NCBI GenBank assembly: GCA_947488435.1
Contig: CANKZG010000001.1
Span: forward strand, 186,001-250,000
Source of the DNA: an uncultured Flavobacteriaceae bacterium
Lineage (GTDB): Bacteria > Bacteroidota > Bacteroidia > Flavobacteriales > Flavobacteriaceae
DNA length: 64,000 bases
Reading direction: 5' to 3'
In this document: in pieces, positions 28,688 through 36,791 of the stretch
How the letters are laid out: the number at the start of each line of letters is the position of its first letter
Numbering within the stretch: position 1 is the stretch's first letter
Notes under the pieces: generated by a model
Databases searched by the model: none
Seen by the model: only the letters and a program-made list of their open reading frames with translations
What the model was told of the DNA's origin: nothing
Position numbers and translations under genes: made by a program

Positions 28688-29635
28688 ATGAATAACCCTA
28701 TACAACTATTTCGAGCGCTTGCCTGGTTATTTTTCCTCATATTTTTTTCGTGCCCTATCGCATCGTATTCACAATCTCCAAATCCAAAGGTTTCATTGAT
28801 TATTGATGCAGATACTGCAAACGAAGTAGATGACTTATTTGCGATAGTGCGAGCAGTGGTAGAGCCAAAATTTAGGCTTTTGGGTATTACGTCTGCACAA
28901 TTCCACACCTCTCCTTTGGCTAGTGACAACACTGTTTTAGAAAGTCAACACATTAATGAAGAAATTTTAAAATTAATGGACCGTCCTGGCATTGCATTAC
29001 CTTTAGGGAGCAACACCCCAATTAACGATCGTAGTACACCTGCTAAATCAGAAGCATCAGACTTTATAGTTAAGACGGCACATCAAATGCCTCCTAAGCA
29101 AAAACTGCACCTTATTATTTTAGGGTCATGCACCAATGTAGCCTCCGCTATTCTTCAGGATCCATCAATCATACCTAAAATAAAGGTATATTATTTAGGA
29201 TTTTGGCATGATGTAACCACAAATACGTATAATAAAAAAGAATTTAATTCTGGAAACGATCCTATTGCGGTAGAAGTATTGCTAAACACAGAAGACTTAT
29301 TTTTTTCTGTAATGACGGCAACCACTAGTCAACATTTGACTTTTAAGAAAGCTAAAGTGGACCAATTTCTTAAGAAAAAAGGAGGTATTGCCGATTATCT
29401 GGTGTCTCGATGGGAGACATACCATCGTTGGTGGACCAAGGAAGATCCTCAAAAAAAGTCATGGATTATGTGGGATCTTGCCTTAATAGAAGCTCTAGCC
29501 CGTCCAGAATTGGCAACAACAAAGCACTTTAGTACTCCTGAAGAAAATGTAAAACGCTTCATTACCATTTATACCACCATTAATGTTTCTAAAATGAAAG
29601 CAGATTTTTGGCAAAGCATCTCAGAAATTTACTAA
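28688..29635 (+). CDS. Exported nucleoside hydrolase (IUNH family)
   Basis: 315 residues with a signal peptide (residues 1 to about 29, ending 'ASYSQ'). The calcium-binding Asp cluster typical of the inosine-uridine nucleoside hydrolase family is present: 'LIIDADTANEVDDLFAI'; a later Asp is in 'GNDPIAVEVLL'. These enzymes hydrolyse N-ribosides to base plus ribose. Export to the periplasm is unusual but known in Bacteroidota. It is followed after 26 bases by a sugar-kinase-like gene and then an ADP-ribosylglycohydrolase-fold gene, suggesting one pathway. The true substrate is unknown. Confidence 0.83.
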   Translation: MNNPIQLFRALAWLFFLIFFSCPIASYSQSPNPKVSLIIDADTANEVDDLFAIVRAVVEPKFRLLGITSAQFHTSPLASDNTVLESQHINEEILKLMDRPGIALPLGSNTPINDRSTPAKSEASDFIVKTAHQMPPKQKLHLIILGSCTNVASAILQDPSIIPKIKVYYLGFWHDVTTNTYNKKEFNSGNDPIAVEVLLNTEDLFFSVMTATTSQHLTFKKAKVDQFLKKKGGIADYLVSRWETYHRWWTKEDPQKKSWIMWDLALIEALARPELATTKHFSTPEENVKRFITIYTTINVSKMKADFWQSISEIY

Positions 29636-29661
29636 CCAAAGTTTTTAATTAATACGTTATT

Positions 29662-30630
29662 GTGACCTATATTGATCTTACTACCACCCCAACAGATTTA
29701 CAGATTTATTTAAGTAAAAAAAAGTGGCTCTTGGCGGAAGAGGACGTTATACATATTGAAAAACCTGGGGAAGGAAATATGAACGTAGTGCTCCGAGTAA
29801 AAACCAATCAAAGATCTTTCATTTTAAAACAGTCAAGACCTTTTGTTCAGAAATATCAGCAATTAGAAGCTCCCATAGCACGTATTGTTACGGAATATAG
29901 TTTTTACAGCACTATTACCAATACCACCTTTGCCACCTATTTCCCAAAGATTCTAGCATTCGATGAAACGGAATATCTCTTAATGCAGGAAGATTTAGGT
30001 CAGTGCGAGGATATGAGCTATTTGTATAATAACTCCTCATTTGAAGTAGAGCAGATGATTACCCTTACCCAAATTCTTCAGAACATTCATCAAACGAAAC
30101 CCACTTTCGATTATCCAGAAAACAATGCTCTAAAATTATTAAATCATCAACATATTTTTATTTTACCCTTTTTAGAACAAAATGGTTTTGAATTGGATGA
30201 TATCCAACTTGGATTGCAACGCGTCGCAAATCCCTTTAAAAAAGATAGTAACCTTAAAGCTGTGATAGCTAGTATTGGAAATAAATATTTACAAACCGGA
30301 AATGTATTGCTGCATGGGGATTACTATCCAGGCAGTTGGATGATCGCACAACAACAGTTATTTGTAATTGATCCAGAATTTAGTTTTATGGGGTTCGCTG
30401 AGTTCGATATAGGTGTAATGATAGCCCACAGTATTATGATCACCATGGAGGAGAATATTTCAACGACCATTTTCAATGCTTATACGGCCTCTTTAAACCA
30501 TAAATTGACCCTACAAATAGCCGGAATAGAAATTATGAGACGTATAATTGGATTGGCACAACTCCCATTAACCCGAACCTTAGAAGAAAAAACGTATCTT
30601 TTACAAATTGCTAAAAAAATGATTTTATAG
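29662..30630 (+). CDS. Methylthioribose kinase-like sugar phosphotransferase
   Basis: 322 residues, GTG start, no signal peptide, so cytoplasmic. It has the aminoglycoside-phosphotransferase/choline-kinase fold with features closest to 5-methylthioribose kinase: 'GEGNMNVVLRV' then 'FILKQSRPFVQKY' near the N-terminus, the catalytic 'HGDYYPGSWM' (His218, Asp220) and 'IDPEFSFMGFAEFDIG' (metal Asp237). MTR kinase phosphorylates C1 of 5-substituted ribose. The substrate here could be another furanose released by the neighbouring hydrolases. The gene ends 15 bases before the ADP-ribosylglycohydrolase-fold gene. Confidence 0.75.
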   Translation: MTYIDLTTTPTDLQIYLSKKKWLLAEEDVIHIEKPGEGNMNVVLRVKTNQRSFILKQSRPFVQKYQQLEAPIARIVTEYSFYSTITNTTFATYFPKILAFDETEYLLMQEDLGQCEDMSYLYNNSSFEVEQMITLTQILQNIHQTKPTFDYPENNALKLLNHQHIFILPFLEQNGFELDDIQLGLQRVANPFKKDSNLKAVIASIGNKYLQTGNVLLHGDYYPGSWMIAQQQLFVIDPEFSFMGFAEFDIGVMIAHSIMITMEENISTTIFNAYTASLNHKLTLQIAGIEIMRRIIGLAQLPLTRTLEEKTYLLQIAKKMIL

Positions 30631-30645
30631 CACAGAAATATTCAT

Positions 30646-32016
30646 ATGCATAGAAGCACTATATATATAACTTTCTTTTTCGGGCTTACCCTTTTTTTAA
30701 GCATTTCTTGCAAAGAAACCAGCACTTCAGTAGTTTTAGTTGAACCCCAAACTTCCTCCTACGGTGTTGAAAATGTTGATTTAACCAAGGAAGAATATTA
30801 TGACAAAGTTCTAGGAGCTCTTGTAGGTTCTGCAATAGGAGATGCAATGGGCTCCTCGACCGAAATGTGGAACAGAGATGCCATACAACTACGTTACGGA
30901 TATATTCTTGGGCTTACAGATAACCTTCGTGAGCAATCTCCTGAAGGCCCATGGCAACATAACTTGCCAGCTGGCACTACCACAGATGATACCCGCTGGA
31001 AGTATTTAATGACACAATATATTGTAAATCATGGTAGGGAGATGAACGCTGCTAATTTTGCCAATTTTATCACCTCTTATTATACAAATAGTGTAAAAAA
31101 TTTAGCTACCAATGACATTTTACGACAAACGGATGCTTTGGATACAAAAATCAAAAAGATTTATTGGATTAAAGAATGGGCTCGAGTAGCATTTGCGTTT
31201 CAAAAGGATCCAAAAGCATATCACGAAGCAAAAGATCGTTTTTATGGTGGTGAAATGTCTTGCGCAGGCTTGTTATACACTCCTATGCTTGGTTTGTTAG
31301 CGCAAAATGCAACTACTGCCTATACACTTGCTCATGACCACACTATGTTTGATATAGGCTACGCTAGAGATATTTCAAGTATTGCAGCAGCACTTTGTAA
31401 TGTTGCGCTGCAAACAGATAGTATTGATGAAATCTTAAAAACCGTTCCCTTTGTAGATCCAGTCGGATATCAAGATAGTAGATTGGTGGGGCGCATTCCC
31501 CTAAATATAGCCAATGCAGCTGAAAACACGGTACTTACCGCATGGGAAATAGACGAAATCCCCCTTTTGGAATCACTGATACAAAATGATAGTCTATTAC
31601 TCTTAAATTCTCCTAAAGGATTAAAAGTTAAGGTTCATAGGGATTCCCTACAACTTAAAATTCCATCTGGATTTCCGGAAAGTACCTTAGCTTGGTTTCA
31701 GCAAGAAAAAGTGTACCAAGCACTCGAAAAAGATCAAAAAACCATCGCTTTTCATTCAGGGGAAATTTGGCAAATTCTGTATACTGCATTAAAATTTGGT
31801 CGTGGAAATTTTACAAAGACCATGCAATTCATAATTAATTATGGGCGTGACAATGATACCGTTGCCGCGGTAGCAGGAATGATTTTAGGCGCTAAAGATG
31901 GTTATTCTGCTTTACCAGAGGAATTGAAAGTAACCGTACTTCAAATTAATCAAGAAAATTTAGGGATAGACCTAGAGGCTATGGCCACTGCTATTACCAA
32001 TGTCAAATATCCCTAA
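30646..32016 (+). CDS. Lipoprotein of the ADP-ribosylglycohydrolase fold
   Basis: 456 residues: a lipoprotein signal ('FLSISCKET', Cys near 23) and the all-helical ADP-ribosylglycohydrolase fold. Metal ligands are visible: 'GSAIGDAMGSSTEM', the 'TTTDDTRW' motif, and the C-terminal 'NYGRDNDTVAAVAGMILG'. Cytoplasmic members remove ADP-ribose from proteins or split ADP-ribose derivatives. An extracytoplasmic lipoprotein with these ligands probably acts on a small N- or O-riboside instead. It is convergent with the GH32 gene, 10 bases apart, with no clear terminator between them. Confidence 0.83.
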   Translation: MHRSTIYITFFFGLTLFLSISCKETSTSVVLVEPQTSSYGVENVDLTKEEYYDKVLGALVGSAIGDAMGSSTEMWNRDAIQLRYGYILGLTDNLREQSPEGPWQHNLPAGTTTDDTRWKYLMTQYIVNHGREMNAANFANFITSYYTNSVKNLATNDILRQTDALDTKIKKIYWIKEWARVAFAFQKDPKAYHEAKDRFYGGEMSCAGLLYTPMLGLLAQNATTAYTLAHDHTMFDIGYARDISSIAAALCNVALQTDSIDEILKTVPFVDPVGYQDSRLVGRIPLNIANAAENTVLTAWEIDEIPLLESLIQNDSLLLLNSPKGLKVKVHRDSLQLKIPSGFPESTLAWFQQEKVYQALEKDQKTIAFHSGEIWQILYTALKFGRGNFTKTMQFIINYGRDNDTVAAVAGMILGAKDGYSALPEELKVTVLQINQENLGIDLEAMATAITNVKYP

Positions 32017-32026
32017 TTTAAAAAAT

Positions 32027-33589
32027 TTAGGGTTTCCAGATCGATTTAACCTTAGCAATCTCAAAATCTTTCAATACCATTTCTTGTTCAGATTTGTTGG
32101 TGATTTCGATCGTATTATATGGTTCCTTAGGAAAAATAAGATCAGTCATAACATATTGCCCTTTGTTTAAGAAAACTTCGATAGAAGACCAATCTATAAA
32201 TATACGCACCTCAAACGCTTTATCACCAAAATTATTTATAGGCATATAATGTACTTTGTTACCAAAAGCTTCATTAAAATCTGTTTCCCCTGAAGCGCTT
32301 CGATCCAGGGTAAATTTCCCTTCTGTTACATCGCATAGAAGCGACAATTTCTCTCCTAAACTATTTTTGAGCACTATTGTAAAGTTAGTCGAAGATGTTT
32401 TGAATCGTAATTCTCCTTGACTAATATCATCGGAAGGTAGCGTCATCTTTAGTTTTGGCGCTAATCGCACAACGTTTTTCTTTTTTGTTTCAAGCAGTTT
32501 TTCAATTTCCAAAACAGGATAATTTAATAAGGCATATTCGTTGTTGTTTTTGGATAGTGTTAAATTTCTTGGGAGCGTCATGGCACTCCGCCAACTTTTG
32601 GTAGGTGTATCGCGAGCATAATCCCAGTTACTCATCCAACCGATAAAAACGCGATCTGTATCAGGCAAATTGTTATAGGTAACGCCGGCATAATTATCAG
32701 TACCCCAATCCAGCCATTTTGGCTCTTTTTGATCCGAAACAAAGGAAGTTCCATCAAAATCGCCCACAAAATACTGAGTGCCACTACCTCCATTAGGAGC
32801 TCCTGGGTTTATACTTATAAGCAACACCCACTTGGTCTCATCTGTTCCTTCAACCTTTAGTTGAAATAAGTCTGGACATTCCCACACCCCTCCATGAGCT
32901 CCTTGCTCTTTTCCAAAATCACTCAAATATTCCCAATCAACAAGGTTTTTTGAACGGTAAATTTGCGCATGATCTCCTGCAACCAATGTAAGTATCCAAG
33001 AATTGGTTTTTTCATGCCAAAAAACTTTAGGATCCCTAAAGTCTTTCACTCCTTCATTTTTAATAACAGGATTGTCAATGTACTTTGTCCAATGTTCTCC
33101 ATTGTCTAAACTATATGCAATTCCCTGAGTTTGAAAATCAGTTCTACCTGTTTGCTCACCTTCCATTAGATGATAAGTATAAATTGCAACCAGCGGAGGA
33201 TTATCTATAGTTCCAAATCCTGAAGAATTCTGAGTATCAACCACAGCACTTCCTGAAAAAATTAATCCATGACTATCGGGATAAAGCGCAATAGGTTTAT
33301 GCTTCCAATGCATTAAATCTGAACTTGTTGCATGCCCCCAATGCATTGGTCCCCAGACGATTTCTTCAGGATAATATTGATAAAATAAATGATAAACCCC
33401 CTTGTGATATACCAATCCATTAGGGTCATTCATCCACTTTTCTTTAGGAGAAAAATGGTATTGCGGGCGATAATTTTCTTGATGCCAGGCGATAGGATCT
33501 AGTTCCTTTTCGTTATTATGAATGATCTTATTTTTTTTGCATCCAAAAAAAATCACTCCAATAATTGCGATAATTATCCATTTAGCCAT
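32027..33589 (-). CDS. Glycoside hydrolase family 32 lipoprotein (levanase/invertase type)
   Basis: 520 residues: a lipoprotein signal ('GVIFFGC', Cys near 17), a five-bladed propeller and a C-terminal beta-sandwich (about 370-510). All three GH32 catalytic motifs are present: nucleophile Asp in 'WMNDPNG', transition-state stabiliser in 'FRDPKV' and acid/base Glu in 'WECPDLF'. It cuts beta-fructosides such as sucrose, inulin or levan outside the inner membrane. No SusC/SusD pair, fructokinase or transporter is adjacent, so it is not part of a complete utilisation locus in this window. Confidence 0.92.
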   Translation of the reverse strand: MAKWIIIAIIGVIFFGCKKNKIIHNNEKELDPIAWHQENYRPQYHFSPKEKWMNDPNGLVYHKGVYHLFYQYYPEEIVWGPMHWGHATSSDLMHWKHKPIALYPDSHGLIFSGSAVVDTQNSSGFGTIDNPPLVAIYTYHLMEGEQTGRTDFQTQGIAYSLDNGEHWTKYIDNPVIKNEGVKDFRDPKVFWHEKTNSWILTLVAGDHAQIYRSKNLVDWEYLSDFGKEQGAHGGVWECPDLFQLKVEGTDETKWVLLISINPGAPNGGSGTQYFVGDFDGTSFVSDQKEPKWLDWGTDNYAGVTYNNLPDTDRVFIGWMSNWDYARDTPTKSWRSAMTLPRNLTLSKNNNEYALLNYPVLEIEKLLETKKKNVVRLAPKLKMTLPSDDISQGELRFKTSSTNFTIVLKNSLGEKLSLLCDVTEGKFTLDRSASGETDFNEAFGNKVHYMPINNFGDKAFEVRIFIDWSSIEVFLNKGQYVMTDLIFPKEPYNTIEITNKSEQEMVLKDFEIAKVKSIWKP

Positions 33590-33662
33590 ATCTATAATTT
33601 TTGATATTCGCTAAGATAACTCAATATATGCTTTCATAAAATTGTGTTATCAAAAGTATCAA

Positions 33663-33696
33663 TTTGGAAGGTTATTCTCATAAAATGGTATCTTTA
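33663..33696 (+). promoter_or_regulatory. Probable promoter of the arsenosugar-like operon
   Basis: TTTG at 33663-33666, a 22-base spacer, then TATCTTTA at 33689-33696 (one mismatch to TAnnTTTG). It lies 22 bases before the rhodanese ATG in the gap between divergent genes. The spacer is slightly long, so confidence is moderate. Confidence 0.4.
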
Positions 33697-33718
33697 CCTT
33701 CTGATTTTTATTTTATAA

Positions 33719-34213
33719 ATGAAATTTTTTACCACTTTTATTGCTGTCTTTATTACCACATTATCTGTGTATGGGCAACGATCTATTGCCCAAACCTTGG
33801 ACCAGTTTAATCGCAATAGTATTCCATATGCGCAGGCAGAAGAGTTAAGTTCGAATACAAAAATAATATTGCTCGATGCCAGAGAATTAAAGGAGTACCA
33901 GATAAGCCATTTACCAAATGCTATTTGGGTAGGTTATAACACTTTTGATATTACTAAAGTAGTGTCGAAACTCCCGAATAAGAAGCAAGAAATTGTTGTA
34001 TATTGTTCAGTTGGCGTGCGATCTGAAGATATTGCGGAAAACCTTAAAACAAAGGGTTACAGCAATGTCAAAAACTTGTATGGCGGAATCTTCGAGTGGA
34101 AGAACAAAGGAAACATCGTTGTTGACACTTTAGGGAACCCTACTGAAAAAGTACATGCTTACAGTAAGCAATGGGCTAGATTATTGACCAATGGCGAAAA
34201 AATATTGAACTAA
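33719..34213 (+). CDS. Exported rhodanese-like protein
   Basis: 164 residues: a signal peptide (about 1-19, 'LSVYGQ') and one rhodanese domain (about 40-135) with 'LLDARELKEYQISHLPNA', 'IVVYCSVGVRSEDIA' and 'GYSNVKNLYGGIFEW'. The active-site Cys is in the loop 'CSVGVRS'. Rhodaneses move sulfur or bind thiol-reactive oxyanions, including arsenate in some relatives. It heads a cluster with an ArsM-like methyltransferase and two arsenosugar-type transferases. The stop is 4 bases before the next start, so they are co-transcribed. Confidence 0.85.
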   Translation: MKFFTTFIAVFITTLSVYGQRSIAQTLDQFNRNSIPYAQAEELSSNTKIILLDARELKEYQISHLPNAIWVGYNTFDITKVVSKLPNKKQEIVVYCSVGVRSEDIAENLKTKGYSNVKNLYGGIFEWKNKGNIVVDTLGNPTEKVHAYSKQWARLLTNGEKILN

Positions 34214-34217
34214 GATT

Positions 34218-34841
34218 GTGAATCATAAAAAAGAAAACCTACTTCTAATTTTTACTAGGAATCCAGAGTTGGGGAAATGTAAAACACGTTTAGCTGCAAC
34301 CGTAGGTGACACATCGGCTTTGGAGATTTATAAATTTCTTTTAACGCATACAGTGAAATTCACAAAAAATTTGGAGGCAACCAAGCGGGTATATTACTCC
34401 GAATATATATGGGAAAATGATATATGGGATAATACAGTTTATGAAAAAAGGCTTCAAGAAGGTAGGGATTTAGGAATTCGAATGGCCAAAGCTTTTAAAA
34501 CAGGATTTGAAGAAGGTTTTAAGAAAATCATAGTTATTGGAAGTGACATGTACGACCTAAGCACTCAAGATCTTCAGGAGGCTTATAATGCCTTGGATAC
34601 GAATGATTTTGTAATTGGTCCTGCGGAAGATGGTGGGTATTATTTTTTAGGAATGACGGTTTTTACTCCTAGTCTTTTTGAACAAAAAGAATGGGGAACA
34701 GCAACAGTTTATGTAGATAGTTTAAAAAATATATCGGCTAAAAAAGTGAAAAAATTTCCAATAAAAAATGACGTTGATCTCTATGAAGACGTAAAAGATA
34801 TAGCTGCATTTCAACCCTTTTTAGAACACATAAAATTATGA
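34218..34841 (+). CDS. TIGR04282-type (arsenosugar-associated) transferase, DUF2064
   Basis: 207 residues with the nucleotide-sugar-like fold: 'LLIFTRNPELGKCKTRLAAT', 'IIVIGSDMYDLSTQDLQEAY', 'DFVIGPAEDGGYYFLGM'. This family, formerly 'rSAM/selenodomain-associated transferase 1', is now linked to arsenosugar biosynthesis in NCBI naming. The start is GTG at 34218, 4 bases after the rhodanese stop; no in-frame ATG gives a complete N-terminal motif. The stop overlaps the phosphorylase ATG (ATGA). Confidence 0.85.
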   Translation: MNHKKENLLLIFTRNPELGKCKTRLAATVGDTSALEIYKFLLTHTVKFTKNLEATKRVYYSEYIWENDIWDNTVYEKRLQEGRDLGIRMAKAFKTGFEEGFKKIIVIGSDMYDLSTQDLQEAYNALDTNDFVIGPAEDGGYYFLGMTVFTPSLFEQKEWGTATVYVDSLKNISAKKVKKFPIKNDVDLYEDVKDIAAFQPFLEHIKL

Positions 34842-35653
34842 CGGTTAAACAATTAGAAGAATCTACAACCTATCTCAAAAACAAAGGTTTTGATAGCCCA
34901 GAAATCGGTATTGTTTTAGGCACAGGTTTGGGGAAATTGGTTGATGAAATAGAAAATCCAATTGAAGCACACTACAATCATATTCCCTTCTTTCCACTTG
35001 CAACGGTAGAATTTCATACTGGCAAGTTAATTTATGGCAGTATTGCGAATAAAAAAGTGGTGGTCATGCAAGGAAGGTTTCACCTCTATGAAGGTTATGA
35101 CCTCCTCGACGTAACATATCCTATTCGTGTAATGCACCAATTGGGTATAAAAAAACTATTTATCTCTAATGCGGCAGGAGCTATAAACTTAGATTATCGC
35201 AAGGGAGATATTATGCTTATTGAAGATCATATTAACTTACAGGGAGGCTCCCCGCTAGCATTTAAAAATGTTAGTGAATTTGGAGATCGTTTTGTTGACA
35301 TGTGTGAACCTTATGATCTGGAAATGCGCCGAAAATTAGAAAACATTGCAACAAGAGAAGGTATTACACTGCAAAAAGGTGTTTACATCTCTGTTGTAGG
35401 ACCACAACTTGAAACTAAGGCCGAATACCGAATGCTTAAAATCATGGGTGCCGATGCTGTAGGAATGAGTACTGTACCTGAAGTAATTGTCGCTAATCAT
35501 TTACGACTACCTATCGTAGCTGTTTCAGTTTTAACCGATGAATGTGATCCTGACAATTTAAAACCTGTTGATATTCAGGAAATTATTTCCATAGCAGGCA
35601 ACACAGAACCAAAAATGATTGTCTTATTTAAAGAATTAATAAAAGAATTATGA
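34838..35653 (+). CDS. Purine nucleoside phosphorylase with Asp at the base-specificity position
   Basis: 271 residues of the trimeric PNP/MTAP family: 'IGIVLGTGLGKLVDEI', 'VVVMQGRFHLYEGY', 'LFISNAAGAINLDYRKGD', 'GADAVGMSTVPEVIVANH'. The purine-binding Glu is in 'GPQLETKAEYR'. The position matching human PNP Asn243 is Asp234 (Thr-Asp-Glu-Cys-Asp); an Asp there favours 6-aminopurines, as in MTA phosphorylase. In this cluster it may remove adenine from an arsenic-containing 5'-deoxyadenosine or from 5'-deoxyadenosine itself. It is coupled by 4-base overlaps on both sides. Confidence 0.9.
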   Translation: MTVKQLEESTTYLKNKGFDSPEIGIVLGTGLGKLVDEIENPIEAHYNHIPFFPLATVEFHTGKLIYGSIANKKVVVMQGRFHLYEGYDLLDVTYPIRVMHQLGIKKLFISNAAGAINLDYRKGDIMLIEDHINLQGGSPLAFKNVSEFGDRFVDMCEPYDLEMRRKLENIATREGITLQKGVYISVVGPQLETKAEYRMLKIMGADAVGMSTVPEVIVANHLRLPIVAVSVLTDECDPDNLKPVDIQEIISIAGNTEPKMIVLFKELIKEL

Positions 35654-36615
35654 GCTATTTAGATGCAACCACAGATTTATATAAAGACGCAGCCTTAACT
35701 CCAGATGTTGGATTATGCTGTACTACCAACCCTATTTGGCAGTTTCCTGGATTGTCGATCCCGACAATTATGCAAGAGATGAATTATGGGTGTGGCAGTA
35801 CGGTATCTGCCCAAGACTTAGTGAACAACCCTAAAGTATTATACGTAGGTGTAGGTGGCGGAATGGAACTGCTTCAATTTGCTTATTTCTCTCGTCAAAA
35901 GGGAGGAGTTACTGGGGTTGATGTAGTAGATGAAATGTTGGAAGCCTCTCGACAAAATTTTAAAATTGCCGAAGAGGAAAACGATTGGTTTAGTAGTGAT
36001 TTTGTTAATCTAGTAAAAGGAGATGCTTTAAACCTTCCAATCGAAGATGAAAGTATTGACGTAGCAGCGCAGAATTGCTTATTCAATATTTTTAAAGCCG
36101 AAGATCTTAAAAAAGCAATTGCAGAAATGTACCGTGTATTAAAACCTCATGGTCGATTGGTAATGAGTGATCCAACCTGTGAACAACCCATGAATGAGAC
36201 ACTTAGAAATGATGATCGCTTGAGAGCGTTATGTCTTAGTGGTAGTATTTCAATAAAAGAATATGTAAAAGCTTTAACTGATGCAGGTTTTGGAACTATT
36301 GAAATAAGAGCTCGAAAATCATACCGTGTGTTAGCACCCAATCAATATCCAACTGAAGAGTTAATTTTTATTGAATCGATTGAGGTGGCAGCGATTAAAG
36401 ATCCTATGCCAGCAGACGGACCTTGTGTTTTTACAGGTAAAACCGCAATTTACTACGGGGACGAAGAATACTTCGATGATCAAAACGGACATGTGTTATT
36501 GCAAAATCAACCGCTAGCTGTCTGTGATAAAACAGCTGATGCATTGGCCAAAGCAAACAATCAGATTCACGTAAGTGATAGTACCTGGCATTACGATGGT
36601 GGAGGGTGTTGCTAA
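35650..36615 (+). CDS. arsM: ArsM-like arsenite methyltransferase of the arsenosugar type
   Basis: 321 residues: a Rossmann SAM-binding domain ('VLYVGVGGGMELLQFAYF', 'GVDVVDEMLEASRQN') flanked by Cys-bearing segments: 'VGLCCTTNPIW' and 'EMNYGCGS' near the N-terminus, Cys in 'QNCLFNIF' and 'LRALCLSGS', and a C-terminal tail ending Gly-Gly-Gly-Cys-Cys. ArsM enzymes methylate As(III) bound through cysteines. The extended C-terminus and the neighbours (TIGR04282 transferase, PNP, TIGR04283 transferase) match the arsenosugar-associated subgroup. Its usual partner, the radical SAM enzyme ArsS, is not encoded next to it here. Confidence 0.82.
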   Translation: MSYLDATTDLYKDAALTPDVGLCCTTNPIWQFPGLSIPTIMQEMNYGCGSTVSAQDLVNNPKVLYVGVGGGMELLQFAYFSRQKGGVTGVDVVDEMLEASRQNFKIAEEENDWFSSDFVNLVKGDALNLPIEDESIDVAAQNCLFNIFKAEDLKKAIAEMYRVLKPHGRLVMSDPTCEQPMNETLRNDDRLRALCLSGSISIKEYVKALTDAGFGTIEIRARKSYRVLAPNQYPTEELIFIESIEVAAIKDPMPADGPCVFTGKTAIYYGDEEYFDDQNGHVLLQNQPLAVCDKTADALAKANNQIHVSDSTWHYDGGGCC

Positions 36616-36633
36616 ACAACGCAATCCTAGATT

Positions 36634-36717
36634 CGAGTTTAACATATTAACTTGGTAAGCAATTTACATTACGTACGTCCAATGTATTGAAATTGGTAAG
36701 TATGTTAATGCAACTCG
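36634..36717. repeat. Imperfect 84-base inverted repeat between arsM and the DUF547 gene
   Basis: CGAGTT (36634-36639) and ATTAAC (36646-36651) on the left are matched by GTTAAT (36704-36709) and AACTCG (36712-36717) on the right. The centre has ACATT (36665-36669) facing AATGT (36681-36685) around ACGTACGT, and two direct TTGGTAAG copies (36652-36659, 36693-36700). It has no T-tract. It could be a MITE-like remnant, an operator pair or a structured RNA. Confidence 0.45.
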
Positions 36718-36791
36718 TATTCCTTTAATTCATGCAATTTATGGTACATACTTTGTATTCTAAAAACTATAAACTTCAAATTCTATCCAAA

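Noticed and set aside
28645-28932. Minus-strand ORF antisense to the nucleoside hydrolase start
   Set aside because: It overlaps a well-supported gene with a signal peptide and metal motif; no family pattern.
28688-33589. Complete fructan utilisation locus including the GH32 gene
   Set aside because: No SusC/SusD pair, fructokinase or sugar transporter is present, and the neighbouring hydrolases point to ribosides rather than fructans.
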